Shown here one piece after another: positions 1 to 10,100 of a stretch of DNA of 64,000 bases. The stretch spans positions 1 to 64,000 of IMG/VR virus record IMGVR_UViG_3300020411_003736; one strand, given 5' to 3'. This DNA is from a virus. Numbering within the stretch: position 1 is the stretch's first letter; each line of letters opens with the position of its first letter. Position numbers and translations under genes: made by a program. The notes beneath the pieces were generated by a model. It was not told the DNA's origin, did no database searches, and saw nothing but the letters and a program-made list of their open reading frames with translations.

Positions 1-605
1 ATAACGATAGCAGGTGCTTTTGAAGATGATCCTGAACCACTTCCTGGAATCACTAAGTAAATGTAAGCACCATCCTGAAAAGGACTTTTGATACCATTGT
101 TACCCATATTCTTTTTGAAGTCAGCAGCACCATCAGCATCGAATCCAACTTGAACTTGATGTTGGTCACCAGCAAAACTCATCCAATCACCTTGTAGTGC
201 ATCTTCATCATCAACAGATGGTGAAAAAACATATACGAAATCTGAGTTATCATCAGTATAAGCACCTATGTTAGCAAGGATATCTTCTACATATGCTTCC
301 AAAGCTTCATCAGTATCTTGACCATCAGCTAATGTAACACCACCAACAGCAGCGTCATACTTAGCTTGTCCAGGGAAACGACCTTTACCCTCTTCAGATA
401 CAGCTTGGTTGTAATAGTTATTAGCTACAGATAAAAGTTTATCAATGTTATTCATTGTTTTCTTTTCTTTAGCACCAGAACCAACAGCACCAAACTTTGG
501 AGCAGCTGTGGTAGCCAATGTAGCCATCATAGCAGTAGTAACAGCAAATTCAGCAAGTGAATTTCCTTTGCTACTCTTTATTTTTTTAATTAAGTTTATG
601 AACAT
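1..605 (-). CDS. type IV prepilin-like protein (partial, cut by left edge)
   Basis: Reading leftward from an ATG at 605, the frame stays open to the window edge, so the C-terminus is missing (at least 201 residues). The N-terminus is a short basic leader ending in Lys13-Gly14, then NSLAEFAVTTAMMATLATTA: the class III (prepilin) signal layout, with cleavage expected after Gly14 and the hallmark Glu at mature position +5, followed by a hydrophobic helix. The rest is a soluble, Asp-rich domain with a Ser/Gly-rich stretch near the edge, as in pseudopilins and type IV pilins. A good AGGAG lies just upstream of the start. No prepilin peptidase is present in the window, so processing would need the host enzyme. 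The family resemblance is clear; a pilin or pseudopilin role in a phage is inference. Confidence 0.8.
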   Translation of the reverse strand, partial: MFINLIKKIKSSKGNSLAEFAVTTAMMATLATTAAPKFGAVGSGAKEKKTMNNIDKLLSVANNYYNQAVSEEGKGRFPGQAKYDAAVGGVTLADGQDTDEALEAYVEDILANIGAYTDDNSDFVYVFSPSVDDEDALQGDWMSFAGDQHQVQVGFDADGAADFKKNMGNNGIKSPFQDGAYIYLVIPGSGSGSSSKAPAIV

Positions 606-727
606 TTCAGTTCTCCTAGTTAAGTTAATATTTACATCTTATATAATACAAAAACCATACCAAACTTTGCAAACACCGAAAATCAACATATTTTGTATCA
701 GAAAATTACAATATATGTATCAATCTG

Positions 728-1372
728 TTAATTTCTGTTACTATAACTAATCAATTGATTACTTAATAAACTTTGTATTGAATAATAAAGAGATGGATTT
801 CTCTTTAACAACTCTTTAAATTCATTTTGTTTCCAAACTAAACATTCTGTATCATGTTTTGCAATACAAGTTGCTGTTGCTGGTTTTTCAGTAAGAAATG
901 ACATCTCTCCTACAAACTGACCATCTTTCAGTTGAGCTACAGCTTTATGGTCTACAGCAACATCTACTGTACCATTGTATATCAACACTAAATCTGTTAC
1001 TGGTGTATTTTGTGTTATTATTTTTTCACCACAACTATATGTTTTCCACTCAGCTACTTTACTAATTTTTAAATATTCAACAGGACTTAAATCTTTAAAT
1101 AAAGTTTCATACAATTCTTTGTCCTTTGGATCCATATACACAGGTCTTTTTTCATATATGATAACTGCTATGTGATACAGATTAAGAACTATAAAAACAA
1201 AATTCCAATGTATAGCAATCCACATTGGCTCTATAGGTATTACCCAATTATAAAATACAGAAAAGAGACTCGCTAATATAGATACAACTCGTAACCATAA
1301 GATGTCCTTGACCAGAAAAGAAAAGGCTATTAGTCCAAATGCTAAGTGACCAGCTATAAGAGCTATATTCAT
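728..1372 (-). CDS. Popeye-like membrane protein with cyclic-nucleotide-binding fold
   Basis: The 214-residue protein starts with three predicted membrane helices (about residues 3-22, 27-47 and 50-72), then a cNMP-binding-type beta-roll (about 95-205). The order of helices and the segment IHWNFVFIVLNLYHIAVIIY resemble bacterial members of the Popeye (POPDC) family. The phosphate-binding cassette is recognisable as FVGEMSFLTEKPATAT, but the usual Arg of the P-R-x-A-T core is replaced by Ala, as in divergent binders, so the ligand is uncertain. The start codon overlaps the stop of the upstream gene (TAATG), implying translational coupling. A sensory membrane protein is unusual in phage and fits the neighbouring exported proteins. 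Confidence 0.72.
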   Translation of the reverse strand: MNIALIAGHLAFGLIAFSFLVKDILWLRVVSILASLFSVFYNWVIPIEPMWIAIHWNFVFIVLNLYHIAVIIYEKRPVYMDPKDKELYETLFKDLSPVEYLKISKVAEWKTYSCGEKIITQNTPVTDLVLIYNGTVDVAVDHKAVAQLKDGQFVGEMSFLTEKPATATCIAKHDTECLVWKQNEFKELLKRNPSLYYSIQSLLSNQLISYSNRN

Positions 1373-1746
1373 TAGAATACATCTTCTGCCAACATATCGT
1401 CTATAGCACCTTTGATGTCTTTAGCAGAACAGTCTACTTCTCCATCCATATCGGCTTTCCAAGTTTCTTTTTTACTTCCATCAAAGAAGAGGGCAATTGA
1501 TGGGAAGTTTCTAAATCTTAATTTCTTAACAACCTTTTTTGCCTGTTCACTCTTAACATAAATGATTTCACAATCTTGGTATCCTTCAACACCTTTAAGT
1601 ATCTTCTTATCTAATTCTTGCTCCTGCCATTCTGCAGTAAAAACAGCCACTACTACACCACCATTTATTTTTTCTTTGAAGTTCTTGTCATTTACTTGTG
1701 AAAATGTAACAGACAGGAATAGCAATAATGTTAATATATTTCTCAT
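1372..1746 (-). CDS. exported thioredoxin-fold protein lacking the CXXC motif
   Basis: This is a 124-residue protein with a signal peptide (MRNILTLLLFLSVTFSQ). The mature part follows the thioredoxin pattern: strand VVVAVF, then TAEWQEQE where WCxxC is expected, and the cis-proline loop FRNFPSIALFFDG. Both active-site cysteines are gone, so it should not act as a dithiol oxidoreductase; a binding or chaperone-like role outside the cytoplasm is possible. Two other Cys (in QDCE and VDCS) remain. It is coupled to the Popeye-like gene and lies 9 nt after the MshEN-like gene. Confidence 0.65.
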   Translation of the reverse strand: MRNILTLLLFLSVTFSQVNDKNFKEKINGGVVVAVFTAEWQEQELDKKILKGVEGYQDCEIIYVKSEQAKKVVKKLRFRNFPSIALFFDGSKKETWKADMDGEVDCSAKDIKGAIDDMLAEDVF

Positions 1747-1755
1747 AACAAACTC

Positions 1756-2385
1756 CTATTTATCCCTCTTGCGTCTTTCAAGATCCTTTATATCTTGTCT
1801 CAACTCTTTTATAAGTTCCTCATACTCATCTAGTATTTCATAAACAGCATCCATATCTTCCTGCAATCCACCAACTTGATTTTTATATTGTTCATAAGAC
1901 CGAGGCCAGTTATGCCCTTCTGGTTTAGATGGATATTCAGCTGAATATAAAGTTTCTAAATTTGGTAATTCTTTTGCTTCTTGTATTTCTCCTTGTAGAG
2001 TATACCACATTCCAATCAATGATGCCATACCAGTTCCCAATGCCACCATAGTCTGTACTGACAATGTGAACTTAGTATCTAATACTTTGTCTTCACTCAA
2101 TTCTATTGGTTGTTTTTTCTTAGGTTTTTCTTTTGGTTTTTTTATAACTTGTTTGGGTTCAGAATGTATTTCTTCTGTTTTTTCTTCGTGATGTTTAGTA
2201 TCAGCTTCATGATTTAATAAAGCATCTGTGATATCATCAAATTCGCAAAAGCCCATACTAACAAGTATTTCACCAAGTGTGCGTTTATCACCCTTTACTT
2301 GAACTTGTAGAGCTTTGTTCAATTGTCGTTTAGTAATGATATCCTCATCACATAACAATTTACCTATTTTGATATCACCATTCAT
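1756..2385 (-). CDS. MshEN-like domain protein with membrane anchor and coiled coil
   Basis: Residues about 4-60 match the tandem helical motif of MshEN / T2SS-E N-terminal domains: IGKLLCDEDIITKRQLNKAL, then TLGEILVSMGFCEFDDITDA. Known MshEN domains bind cyclic di-GMP on pilus and secretion ATPases; here the first motif lacks the usual Arg and second Gly, so binding is uncertain. A charged linker rich in Lys/Glu/Pro, one membrane helix (about 112-130) and a C-terminal coiled coil (about 165-209) follow. No ATPase domain is present. It shares an operon with the prepilin-like and Popeye-like genes, which makes a type IV pilus-related role plausible but unproven. Confidence 0.65.
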   Translation of the reverse strand: MNGDIKIGKLLCDEDIITKRQLNKALQVQVKGDKRTLGEILVSMGFCEFDDITDALLNHEADTKHHEEKTEEIHSEPKQVIKKPKEKPKKKQPIELSEDKVLDTKFTLSVQTMVALGTGMASLIGMWYTLQGEIQEAKELPNLETLYSAEYPSKPEGHNWPRSYEQYKNQVGGLQEDMDAVYEILDEYEELIKELRQDIKDLERRKRDK

Positions 2386-2537
2386 TACTTTCCAAATCTT
2401 CCAAATCTATTAACAGGTTGACCACCACCCTTTGCTACCCATTTTTTATGTTGATTTGCTGTTCTACCTTCTGTAGCCCATTTTTTATTTAATTTTGCTT
2501 TTTGTTGTTTTCTTAATTTAGCTGCTTTATTTGGCAT
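2385..2537 (-). CDS. small basic protein, 50 residues
   Basis: A 50-residue open frame fills the space between two longer genes and overlaps both by a TAATG junction (at 2385 and 2537), strong evidence that it is translated. The product begins MPNKAAKLRKQQKAKLN and is rich in Lys, Arg, Gln and Gly, with a GGGQPVNRFGRFG tail. It may bind nucleic acid. No family is recognised. Confidence 0.65.
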   Translation of the reverse strand: MPNKAAKLRKQQKAKLNKKWATEGRTANQHKKWVAKGGGQPVNRFGRFGK

Positions 2538-3124
2538 TAGTAAAACTCCGAATAAAATGTGTTTGCTGTATCTGTTCCTATCGTAACATTCTCAAATAAT
2601 AACAAACCATTTTGTAATGTTTCATTATATGGATTATAGAAAGTTCCCTCTACAACTCCATCTACTACATTGTCCTCATTTCTTATTATTGCACCTTGTG
2701 CATTTGATGTGTAATCTGATAATCCTACAATCTCCAATGTAACACCTTTTGTAGATTGTGATGCTGGGTTTACATAAGAACCCTCATCAATTAAATCATC
2801 ATTATCTATACCATCAATATCATACATTATCAAAGCATAATGTTCTTTTTCAGGTGAAATCCTACCACCATCCTTCTGAAAATGGATTACAAATACCTTT
2901 TTAACATCACCACTATCCGTAAGAGTTTTTACTCCATAAGTAGTTACGCTTTCATAATAATCATATACAGGTATTTCATTACCATCTAACCACATTTGGA
3001 TTAACTCTTGTGGTGTTTCATCTGCCACTCTATCATCTTCACAACTTGACATCATAAACATGGTCACCATTAACAATGAACCACAAATTGCTCTTACTGT
3101 GTTATATATTTCCTCATGTGTCAT
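2537..3124 (-). CDS. putative lipoprotein of unknown function
   Basis: The best start is the ATG at 3124, 1 nt after the stop of the upstream gene; the open frame extends to 3154 but that would overlap the neighbour. The N-terminus has a hydrophobic stretch ending in MFMMSSC followed by acidic EDD, a lipobox-like signal. The mature domain is beta-strand rich and acidic, with no catalytic motif I can name. Its position next to the predicted outer-membrane protein suggests a surface or periplasmic role. Confidence 0.55.
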   Translation of the reverse strand: MTHEEIYNTVRAICGSLLMVTMFMMSSCEDDRVADETPQELIQMWLDGNEIPVYDYYESVTTYGVKTLTDSGDVKKVFVIHFQKDGGRISPEKEHYALIMYDIDGIDNDDLIDEGSYVNPASQSTKGVTLEIVGLSDYTSNAQGAIIRNEDNVVDGVVEGTFYNPYNETLQNGLLLFENVTIGTDTANTFYSEFY

Positions 3125-3125
3125 T

Positions 3126-4427
3126 TTAAAATCCCATAAATTGATAGTTAACACCTAATTTGATATCGTATGCTGGTCTTTCCCAATAATACAAATATCT
3201 ACCTTCAGCAAACACTCCAAGATTATCTTTGAGTTTTACTCCAAATATTGCACCCATATCGTAATCATTCCAACTCATCCACATTGGATCCATAAACATA
3301 AAATCATATGGTTCTTTACCTTCTTCCAAATGATCTTGATATGCTGCAGCATTGTGATATGAATGTTTAGTATGCCCATAATGATATGGTAGCCAATTAC
3401 CCCAAGCATGCAACCACCAACTTTCATCATAATGATAAAAATCAGCACCTATTACTACTGATGTTTCATTTTGATTTCCTAAACCCTTTTTTAAATCATC
3501 TATATATTCTTCCAACATTCCTGGAAAATGATAGACAAAATATTCTCTATCAGTATAAGCAAATATTCTACCATCAGCATCTCTCCATAACCAATCATGT
3601 CCCCAATATTCACCTTGCCCATTCCAAAAAGGACCATCTCCTTCAACTCTCTGCCATTCTCCATTTACATATTCCAATAATTCGTTATGTTTCCAAATAG
3701 GATTACCATCTTCATCATAACCCTCTAACATATCTTCATCATACCACATATTATCATCAATACCAAAAGCATCTTCAGCGAATGCCCACCACGAACCACG
3801 ATACCAAGTGGTATCAAGAACCATAGCGTCAAATCCATATACAGGATGTTGTCTGTGTTTAAATCCAGCAGAAAAATGTAATTTGTTACCAAGAGCTTCT
3901 GGTGTGAGATGTAATCTTATATCCCCTTGACCATATTTAATATCTTCCAATCCTAATTCAGTAACACCAACTTTAGCCATCACCCAATCACCGATATATC
4001 TTAACCAATACTCTTGATTCAGATATTCATCACCCCATTGACGACCTTGTGAGAACTTAACTAAATATTCCCAACCTTTAACAGGTCCGAATGTAGCACT
4101 TTCGTTAGCATTCTGTTCTGAACCATCATACCACTTACCACCTTTACCAGCAGATTTAACTCCATGTTTTGCTTCGTATTGGAATCTACCAATTTTACGA
4201 AGTCCAAAAGATGTTTGAAAATCTGGTTTTAATTCTCTATCAGTTCTTTCCACTATTAAATCACCTGTGGATAAACCACCTATTATAGCAAATCTATCGT
4301 CTTGATATCTTGGTGCATTTAAACTAAAACTACTATAAGCAGTTGAGTATTTAAAAAAATTCAGCAATGCATCTTGGCCAAACAAAGATGAGGCTAATAA
4401 TAACCCAATTATAAGTTTCTTTAACAT
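3126..4427 (-). CDS. predicted exported/outer-membrane beta protein
   Basis: This 433-residue protein has a clear signal peptide (MLKKLIIGLLLASSLFG, cleavage before Gln) and a mature region rich in Trp, Tyr, Gly and Asp. It has repeated amphipathic strands and ends in an aromatic residue (NYQFMGF), features of outer-membrane barrels. An acidic loop region (about 225-275) contains several DxDG-type segments that could bind calcium. An AGGAG ribosome site and a TATATTTAT-like element lie upstream. The family is not recognised. An envelope function in late infection, such as altering the host surface, is inferred. Confidence 0.55.
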   Translation of the reverse strand: MLKKLIIGLLLASSLFGQDALLNFFKYSTAYSSFSLNAPRYQDDRFAIIGGLSTGDLIVERTDRELKPDFQTSFGLRKIGRFQYEAKHGVKSAGKGGKWYDGSEQNANESATFGPVKGWEYLVKFSQGRQWGDEYLNQEYWLRYIGDWVMAKVGVTELGLEDIKYGQGDIRLHLTPEALGNKLHFSAGFKHRQHPVYGFDAMVLDTTWYRGSWWAFAEDAFGIDDNMWYDEDMLEGYDEDGNPIWKHNELLEYVNGEWQRVEGDGPFWNGQGEYWGHDWLWRDADGRIFAYTDREYFVYHFPGMLEEYIDDLKKGLGNQNETSVVIGADFYHYDESWWLHAWGNWLPYHYGHTKHSYHNAAAYQDHLEEGKEPYDFMFMDPMWMSWNDYDMGAIFGVKLKDNLGVFAEGRYLYYWERPAYDIKLGVNYQFMGF

Positions 4428-4455
4428 CTGTTTTCTCCTAATAAGTTTTTATAAC

Positions 4456-4464
4456 TATAAATAT
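4456..4464 (-). promoter_or_regulatory. late-type promoter element
   Basis: The minus strand reads ATATTTATA, 29 nt upstream of the ATG at 4427. It matches the TATATTTAT element seen before several other genes in this window. Use by the gp55-like sigma factor is inferred. Confidence 0.4.
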
Positions 4465-4477
4465 TAATATTGTTAAG

Positions 4478-5305
4478 TTAGTAATCCATCCGTAAAAAAA
4501 ATCTCATTGGAAGTTCCGTTGATTTTGGGATAGGTTTCGACATTCTTGATATAGCCATTAAATCTCCTTCTTCATCATATAAACCAACCTCTGATATATA
4601 ATTTGGCCAATAACTAGAAGTTAAATTATCTTTAAAATGCCCCAATCCGTCTTTTTTATATATTGTAATATTCTGAGTTTCATTTAGTTCATTTGGTTCA
4701 GTTCTACAGACAAATTCATAAGTAGATATTTCCAAACTCCCCTTAAAAGATAAAGAGTAATTACCATCAGTAACATCAGCATAAGTTTTGGTAGCACTAA
4801 AAGATCCCGTTTCTGTTATAGTAAACACACCCAAATCATAAAATATATTTCCTACATAATTAGCAGATGATGATATCGAAGCTCCTGAATCTTCAAATCG
4901 TGTGGCATTTGTTGCATAAAGATTTCCATTTGAATCATCTACTATTTTAGCACCAGTGGTTGTATCATCTAAAACAAAACTTCCTTTCTTTATTTCTTCC
5001 CCAAATAAAGATTGTGATATTGAGACAACAGAACCAGTATTATGAAACTTACTTAAAAATATACCCTGCCCATCGAATCTATTACCAACAGTAGGATATG
5101 TATTGAATAATGGATTTGATTGCGCTACATCAGAACCACTCAAATAAAAATTTATTCTAGAAAACTCATAATAACTTTTAGATACTTCATTAGATGAAGC
5201 AGATAGAAATTGATGTCTTGTTACATCAGCTTGAGTTAAAGAGTGGGTTTTGTGGGCCTTGAATTTATAAGTATTTATCTGACCTTCTTCAAAATGCTTA
5301 AACAT
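4478..5305 (-). CDS. virion structural/tail fibre-like protein, paralogue A
   Basis: The 275-residue protein shares its C-terminal pattern with the next gene: YISEVGLYDEEGDLMAISRM...K...MRFFLRMDY here versus YISEVGLYDASGELMAVGRL...K...VKVRLTY there. The N-terminal part is Ser/Thr/Gly/Asn-rich and beta-like. The conserved ending is typical of tail-associated proteins in marine T4-like phages. It is the last gene of the structural block, 13 nt from its paralogue. The exact place in the virion is unknown. Confidence 0.55.
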   Translation of the reverse strand: MFKHFEEGQINTYKFKAHKTHSLTQADVTRHQFLSASSNEVSKSYYEFSRINFYLSGSDVAQSNPLFNTYPTVGNRFDGQGIFLSKFHNTGSVVSISQSLFGEEIKKGSFVLDDTTTGAKIVDDSNGNLYATNATRFEDSGASISSSANYVGNIFYDLGVFTITETGSFSATKTYADVTDGNYSLSFKGSLEISTYEFVCRTEPNELNETQNITIYKKDGLGHFKDNLTSSYWPNYISEVGLYDEEGDLMAISRMSKPIPKSTELPMRFFLRMDY

Positions 5306-5318
5306 TTCATAAGATCAC

Positions 5319-6395
5319 TTAGTAAGTCAATCGTACTTTTACGACTGCCTCTGAACTAAAGTTTTTTACCAATGGTGAACTTAATCTACCAACTGCCATC
5401 AATTCACCTGATGCATCATACAATCCAACTTCACTAATATAAGTTTGTGGGTTGGAAACCATATCATTGTGTCTAATTGCATATTGTGAACCACTCCAAA
5501 ATGTTACATTATTAGAAAGGTTAAACTCATTAGCCTTAGCTCTACAAAAATAATCATATATGTATTGATTCTCTTCAGAACGCATTGTCTGTGATGCTGA
5601 AATCATACATGCTGCTAACTTACCAGCATTATCTATACTATCAGTTGAACTCCCACTATCAGGATCTAAACCAACACCCACAAATACAGCAAAAGGATCG
5701 GTGGTGGCTTGTTGTTGATATGCAGGTTTGCCTGGGAGTGAAGATGAAAGTGCATTAGCACTCAACACAATCAATCCAGCATCTGGATAAAACTTACCAT
5801 ACTCACGAGTATCTGCAGACTTTAATGTACCAGCAGAACCAGACCTTACAGAATATCTTGGACCAAATGGTGAACCTGGAGTTTCAGGATCATTAGCAAC
5901 ACTATTATCTGTTAAATTTATGGTTTTCTTTGTACCATTTTTTAAAGAACCACTCAATGAAATTGTCCAAGTTCCAGGATTCAATCTATCCTTCATTCTT
6001 AATCTTTCAGCCGCTATAAAGTAACAATCGGATTGTGTTACTGGATTTGTACCATCTGTACCATCAGCAATTAACCAACCACCCGAATCTCTTAACCTAT
6101 CAGATTGTGGTTCTACTAAATTATAAAAACCTTTATATATAGCTTCTGTTGTACCTACCTCATTAGTAGCATCAGCATTACTACCACTTCCAGCAATATG
6201 TCCATAAGCAACACTAAAATGATCTGTTGAATTATATTGCAAATTATAATAATATTCTTTTTGTGTTGATGATAGTGACGATGTTGCTAATGAACCACTA
6301 TTTATTGTTCCAGTACCAGAAGTTCCGAAGAAACCATTGGTTGTTGTTATCTCTGTTATCACTACATCATTTTGTGGATTTATACTTTTTAACAT
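5319..6395 (-). CDS. virion structural/tail fibre-like protein, paralogue B
   Basis: This 358-residue Ser/Thr/Gly-rich protein is related to its neighbour through the C-terminal TYISEVGLYD...GELMAVGRLSSPL...VKVRLTY module. Length differs because the central region is longer. It belongs to the late structural operon. The product is probably a tail or fibre component; the host-binding role is inferred only from position and composition. Confidence 0.55.
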   Translation of the reverse strand: MLKSINPQNDVVITEITTTNGFFGTSGTGTINSGSLATSSLSSTQKEYYYNLQYNSTDHFSVAYGHIAGSGSNADATNEVGTTEAIYKGFYNLVEPQSDRLRDSGGWLIADGTDGTNPVTQSDCYFIAAERLRMKDRLNPGTWTISLSGSLKNGTKKTINLTDNSVANDPETPGSPFGPRYSVRSGSAGTLKSADTREYGKFYPDAGLIVLSANALSSSLPGKPAYQQQATTDPFAVFVGVGLDPDSGSSTDSIDNAGKLAACMISASQTMRSEENQYIYDYFCRAKANEFNLSNNVTFWSGSQYAIRHNDMVSNPQTYISEVGLYDASGELMAVGRLSSPLVKNFSSEAVVKVRLTY

Positions 6396-6411
6396 TTCTA
6401 TTCCTATCTAA

Positions 6412-7050
6412 TTAATTCGAAGTATTTGATTCAATAGTTACAGTTAAAAATGCAGGTGCAGCACCATCTCTACGAACCTCAACACCAATAACTTTTTGTG
6501 CAGTAATTTCACCTGCTCGAGCATTTAAAACAAGTTGCTCACCACTTACCTGAACTGGTTGAACATCTGGACTAGAAAAAGGATTTGCTGTGGTATCATC
6601 ATCATTTATTATCAAACCTCTGGCATCCAAAATTCTAAATGTAAAACCTATTGATGTTTCACTAATTGGGACTACAGTTGGTGTAATTGATATTGGTTGA
6701 CTAGTAAAACCTTCATTCCCCACTGTGTTTGTTTTTGAAATTGTTTCTGTAATATTTTGTAGATGAACATATGTATAATTCTGTACATTTCTTTGCCCAG
6801 TTCCATAAAGTTTTGATCTCATAAAAACCAACTCATGTGGTACTGCTTCCATCTGTGGTAAAGATGTTATAGCTGTTCCATAAGCAGAAGAACCATCAGG
6901 GTGATTTGGATTATATAATGTGTAATCCACACCAGTATCACCAAAGGCAAATTGAGTTATACCCAATGGTTTTCCCTCAGCCAATTTTCTTCTACCAGCT
7001 TTTGTTAAAATTGCATCTACTATTACTGTATCGTTGTCAAGTAAGCCCAT
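6412..7050 (-). CDS. conserved tail/baseplate-associated structural protein
   Basis: This 212-residue protein begins MGLLDNDTVIVDAILTKAGR and continues with ...FAFGDTGVDYTLYNPNHPDG. I recognise this N-terminal pattern from structural proteins of marine contractile-tailed phages. The rest is beta-rich. A TATATTTAT element lies about 30 nt upstream, so this gene may start a late transcript that includes the two downstream paralogues. Confidence 0.6.
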   Translation of the reverse strand: MGLLDNDTVIVDAILTKAGRRKLAEGKPLGITQFAFGDTGVDYTLYNPNHPDGSSAYGTAITSLPQMEAVPHELVFMRSKLYGTGQRNVQNYTYVHLQNITETISKTNTVGNEGFTSQPISITPTVVPISETSIGFTFRILDARGLIINDDDTTANPFSSPDVQPVQVSGEQLVLNARAGEITAQKVIGVEVRRDGAAPAFLTVTIESNTSN

Positions 7051-7079
7051 AATATTTTTTCCCGTTTATACTTTCGTTA

Positions 7080-7088
7080 ATAAATATA
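7080..7088 (-). promoter_or_regulatory. late-type promoter element
   Basis: The minus strand reads TATATTTAT between the 1586-residue tail protein gene and the 212-residue structural gene, 30 nt before the latter's ATG. This is a full match to the element used repeatedly in the window. Confidence 0.5.
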
Positions 7089-7112
7089 TCTAAAAAAAGT
7101 TTTATATATCTA

Positions 7113-10100
7113 TTATGTTAATTGTAATTGATTACCCCCCGTACTTGTAATTGTATAGGCAGATTGTGTATGATATACATCCGGCGCTGTGTTGGTAGGA
7201 TCTAAAGTTGGATTACTACCATCATGTTGTGTTCCTTTGTAAATTAAATTATCTAATACATCTTTACTCGTTCTAGCAATCAGATAATGATTTGATGGAT
7301 AATGTATATTTCCTTCTGATGAACTAAAGTAACTTGTTCTACCAACCATCCTTCCATCTATTGTTGGATTGGGTTGATGTAATGTTGAGTAAGTATATCC
7401 ATTACCCGCGTCAATAAATTGTCTGTTAAAAAAGTCCTCAAACTCATCATGTTTATTTGTCTTTTGTCTAACACCAGCAGTATAACTAGCAGTTATAGGT
7501 ATGTAAAGTTCGGTATCACCTATAGTTGGAAAAGTAAATCTATCCTCATAATGATATGTATTAAAAGTGCTTCCTGATCCTGGATTAGCAGATTTAAACC
7601 AAGTCTTATCTGGTTCTTTTCCATGATTTTTATAAAATTCATTTTTAGAACCTAACATTATATTTTTAAAATCACTTGGTTCTAAAGTATAAACAGATTG
7701 ATTTATTGAATTGGTTAAATCTACAGTATTTAAAGATACTGCATTTGACCTTATAGTTAGATTTTCTGATGAGAGATTATAAAGATTTGTGCCGCTTATC
7801 TCCCCACCCCTTATAGTTAGATTTTCTGATGATACATTATAAATGTTTGTACTTTTTACCTCTCCATTTGGATTGAATCCAGCAACCCTTTGATCAAAAT
7901 ATGAATAAGAATAAGAATCAATTTTTGAAGATGATAAAGTCAATTCATTTGTTAAAACATTTATATTACCATCTTTTACAGTATCATTTACAAATGTGGA
8001 AATAGTTGGTTCTGCTAAACTAGAACTACCCACAACATTATTTGCATTTAACTCAGTAGTTAGTTTTGCATTTTTTATTCTACTTCTAAAAAGAACATCA
8101 TTCCTCACATCATAAGAAAAATTTAATTGAGTGCGTGCGGGTAACAAATCCGACATCTGTCCTTCATCTAATGTTGATATAAAATTCTCTATTGATTTTT
8201 GATTTTTCCCAACATCTACTGTTATTTCCGCATTAGTAATCAAATTTTTTCTCAAATCCTTTAAATCCTCATAACCATCGGATAGTGTAGAATTATAATC
8301 TCCTATTTCATTTTCTATACTAAAATCAGGAATGATATTAAATATCAAAGAATCTACAGCATTAACATACGATAGACTTGAACCAAAATTATTTGAGAAA
8401 AATCTTCCTGGAGTAGGATTATAAGGTTCAGTCAAAGATTCAAAATTTGGATTCAAATTTGCTTCACTTGATAATTCAGGATAAAGATTTGAAGTATTAT
8501 CATTTTGAATATCATCCCTACCACGAACACCAAAAGAATAAAAAATTTGTTCTGTAGTTACAGTTCTATAATTTAATTTATCTTGTGTTGTTAGTAAATG
8601 GGTAAAGTTCTTTACATTATTTGGATTCGAATCATTTATGTTAAGTGAAGCTAAATCAGGATTTGTATCTGAATTTACATATCCCTCATTCAAACGATAC
8701 CTATATATTATATCAGAGAAAGAAGATGTTATAGTTCCACCAACCGTACTTTCATAATTTAAAATATGTTGTTTAAATTTAGAAGAACTTAAATAAGCAC
8801 TCCAAGCCCTAACCTCTGCAATAGAACCAGTTACAGTTTCTCCAATCAATAAATTTTGTATTCTTGCACCATCGGATGCAATACTTCCAGAATTTCTAAA
8901 ATTTCTATTAGCTCTCTTTGCCATAAGTTTACTAATACCATCACCAATTGATGAAGATATTGACATACTAACTATATGATAATCCACTATAGCATCATTA
9001 TTCTTTCTACCAACAAACATCTGATAAGATTGACTTAATGGGAATCCATCTTCAAAATCACTTCCAGAATTTCTTTGTAAAATTAAATTATAGATATTAT
9101 CCCCAAATAAATTATCTATTAATGGTGTCTCCATACTAAAATGTGTAGTACCACTTCCATTCGCTGTCCTATTCAATCGAAATTGAATCTTACCTTTTGT
9201 TGTAGAAGTATTATGTTCTGGTATTAAATTTATATTCCACAAATCATTATTAGAACCACTTAATCTCATCAAAGATTGTGTTACATTACTCGTCGGTTCT
9301 TCCGCATTAAAAACTAACTCCAAACCATTTGGTTCAGCACTATTAGCAAACCAATCCACCCCAAATCTATTATGTCCATTTGAAGCAGATGATACATTCA
9401 ACATTAAAAAGGGAGTTATATTTTCAATGAAAGATATACTACCAGATGTATTCTTCAGACCATCTAACAAACCTTGAGAGTCATTTGTAATTATAGTAGG
9501 ATTATGTTCAGTTATAGAACCACCATATTCCCTTAAATTAAATGCATCGGAATTGAATCCATGAATATTAAGTAATGCTTTTATCGATTCTACAGAACCT
9601 TTTGTTTTATAAATGTAAATTAAATTATTTAATATTTTTTTCCATGTAGCATTTATAGCATCTTTTGTTCCTATTTCTTCCGTCTTATTAGAATCTATAT
9701 AATCAGATAAACTACTTGATAAAGAAGATAAAAGTTCATAACCAGCGCTATCAGCAACAATTGGCAAAAGATTATCTGGAATAGAATTTGGATTTTTGTA
9801 ACCCAACTTAGTAATATTTAAATAATTGTCTATATAATTTCTTAATAAATCATATTCTTCGGATATCATATTTATAAAATCACGTAAAACTTTATGTTGA
9901 TTATCCTCTCTCAAAAATTCAGGTATGTTATTAACTAATGAATGTATATTTTGAGTATCATATAGAGATGCAGAACTAAGCATTCCATCATACCACCCAT
10001 TCCATTCCGATGAACCACCATAACTTCCACTCGGTGGTCTATACATTGGCGAAAATGGATGAGTATTAGTTGGATCTTTTAAAGATACTCTTACATCACT

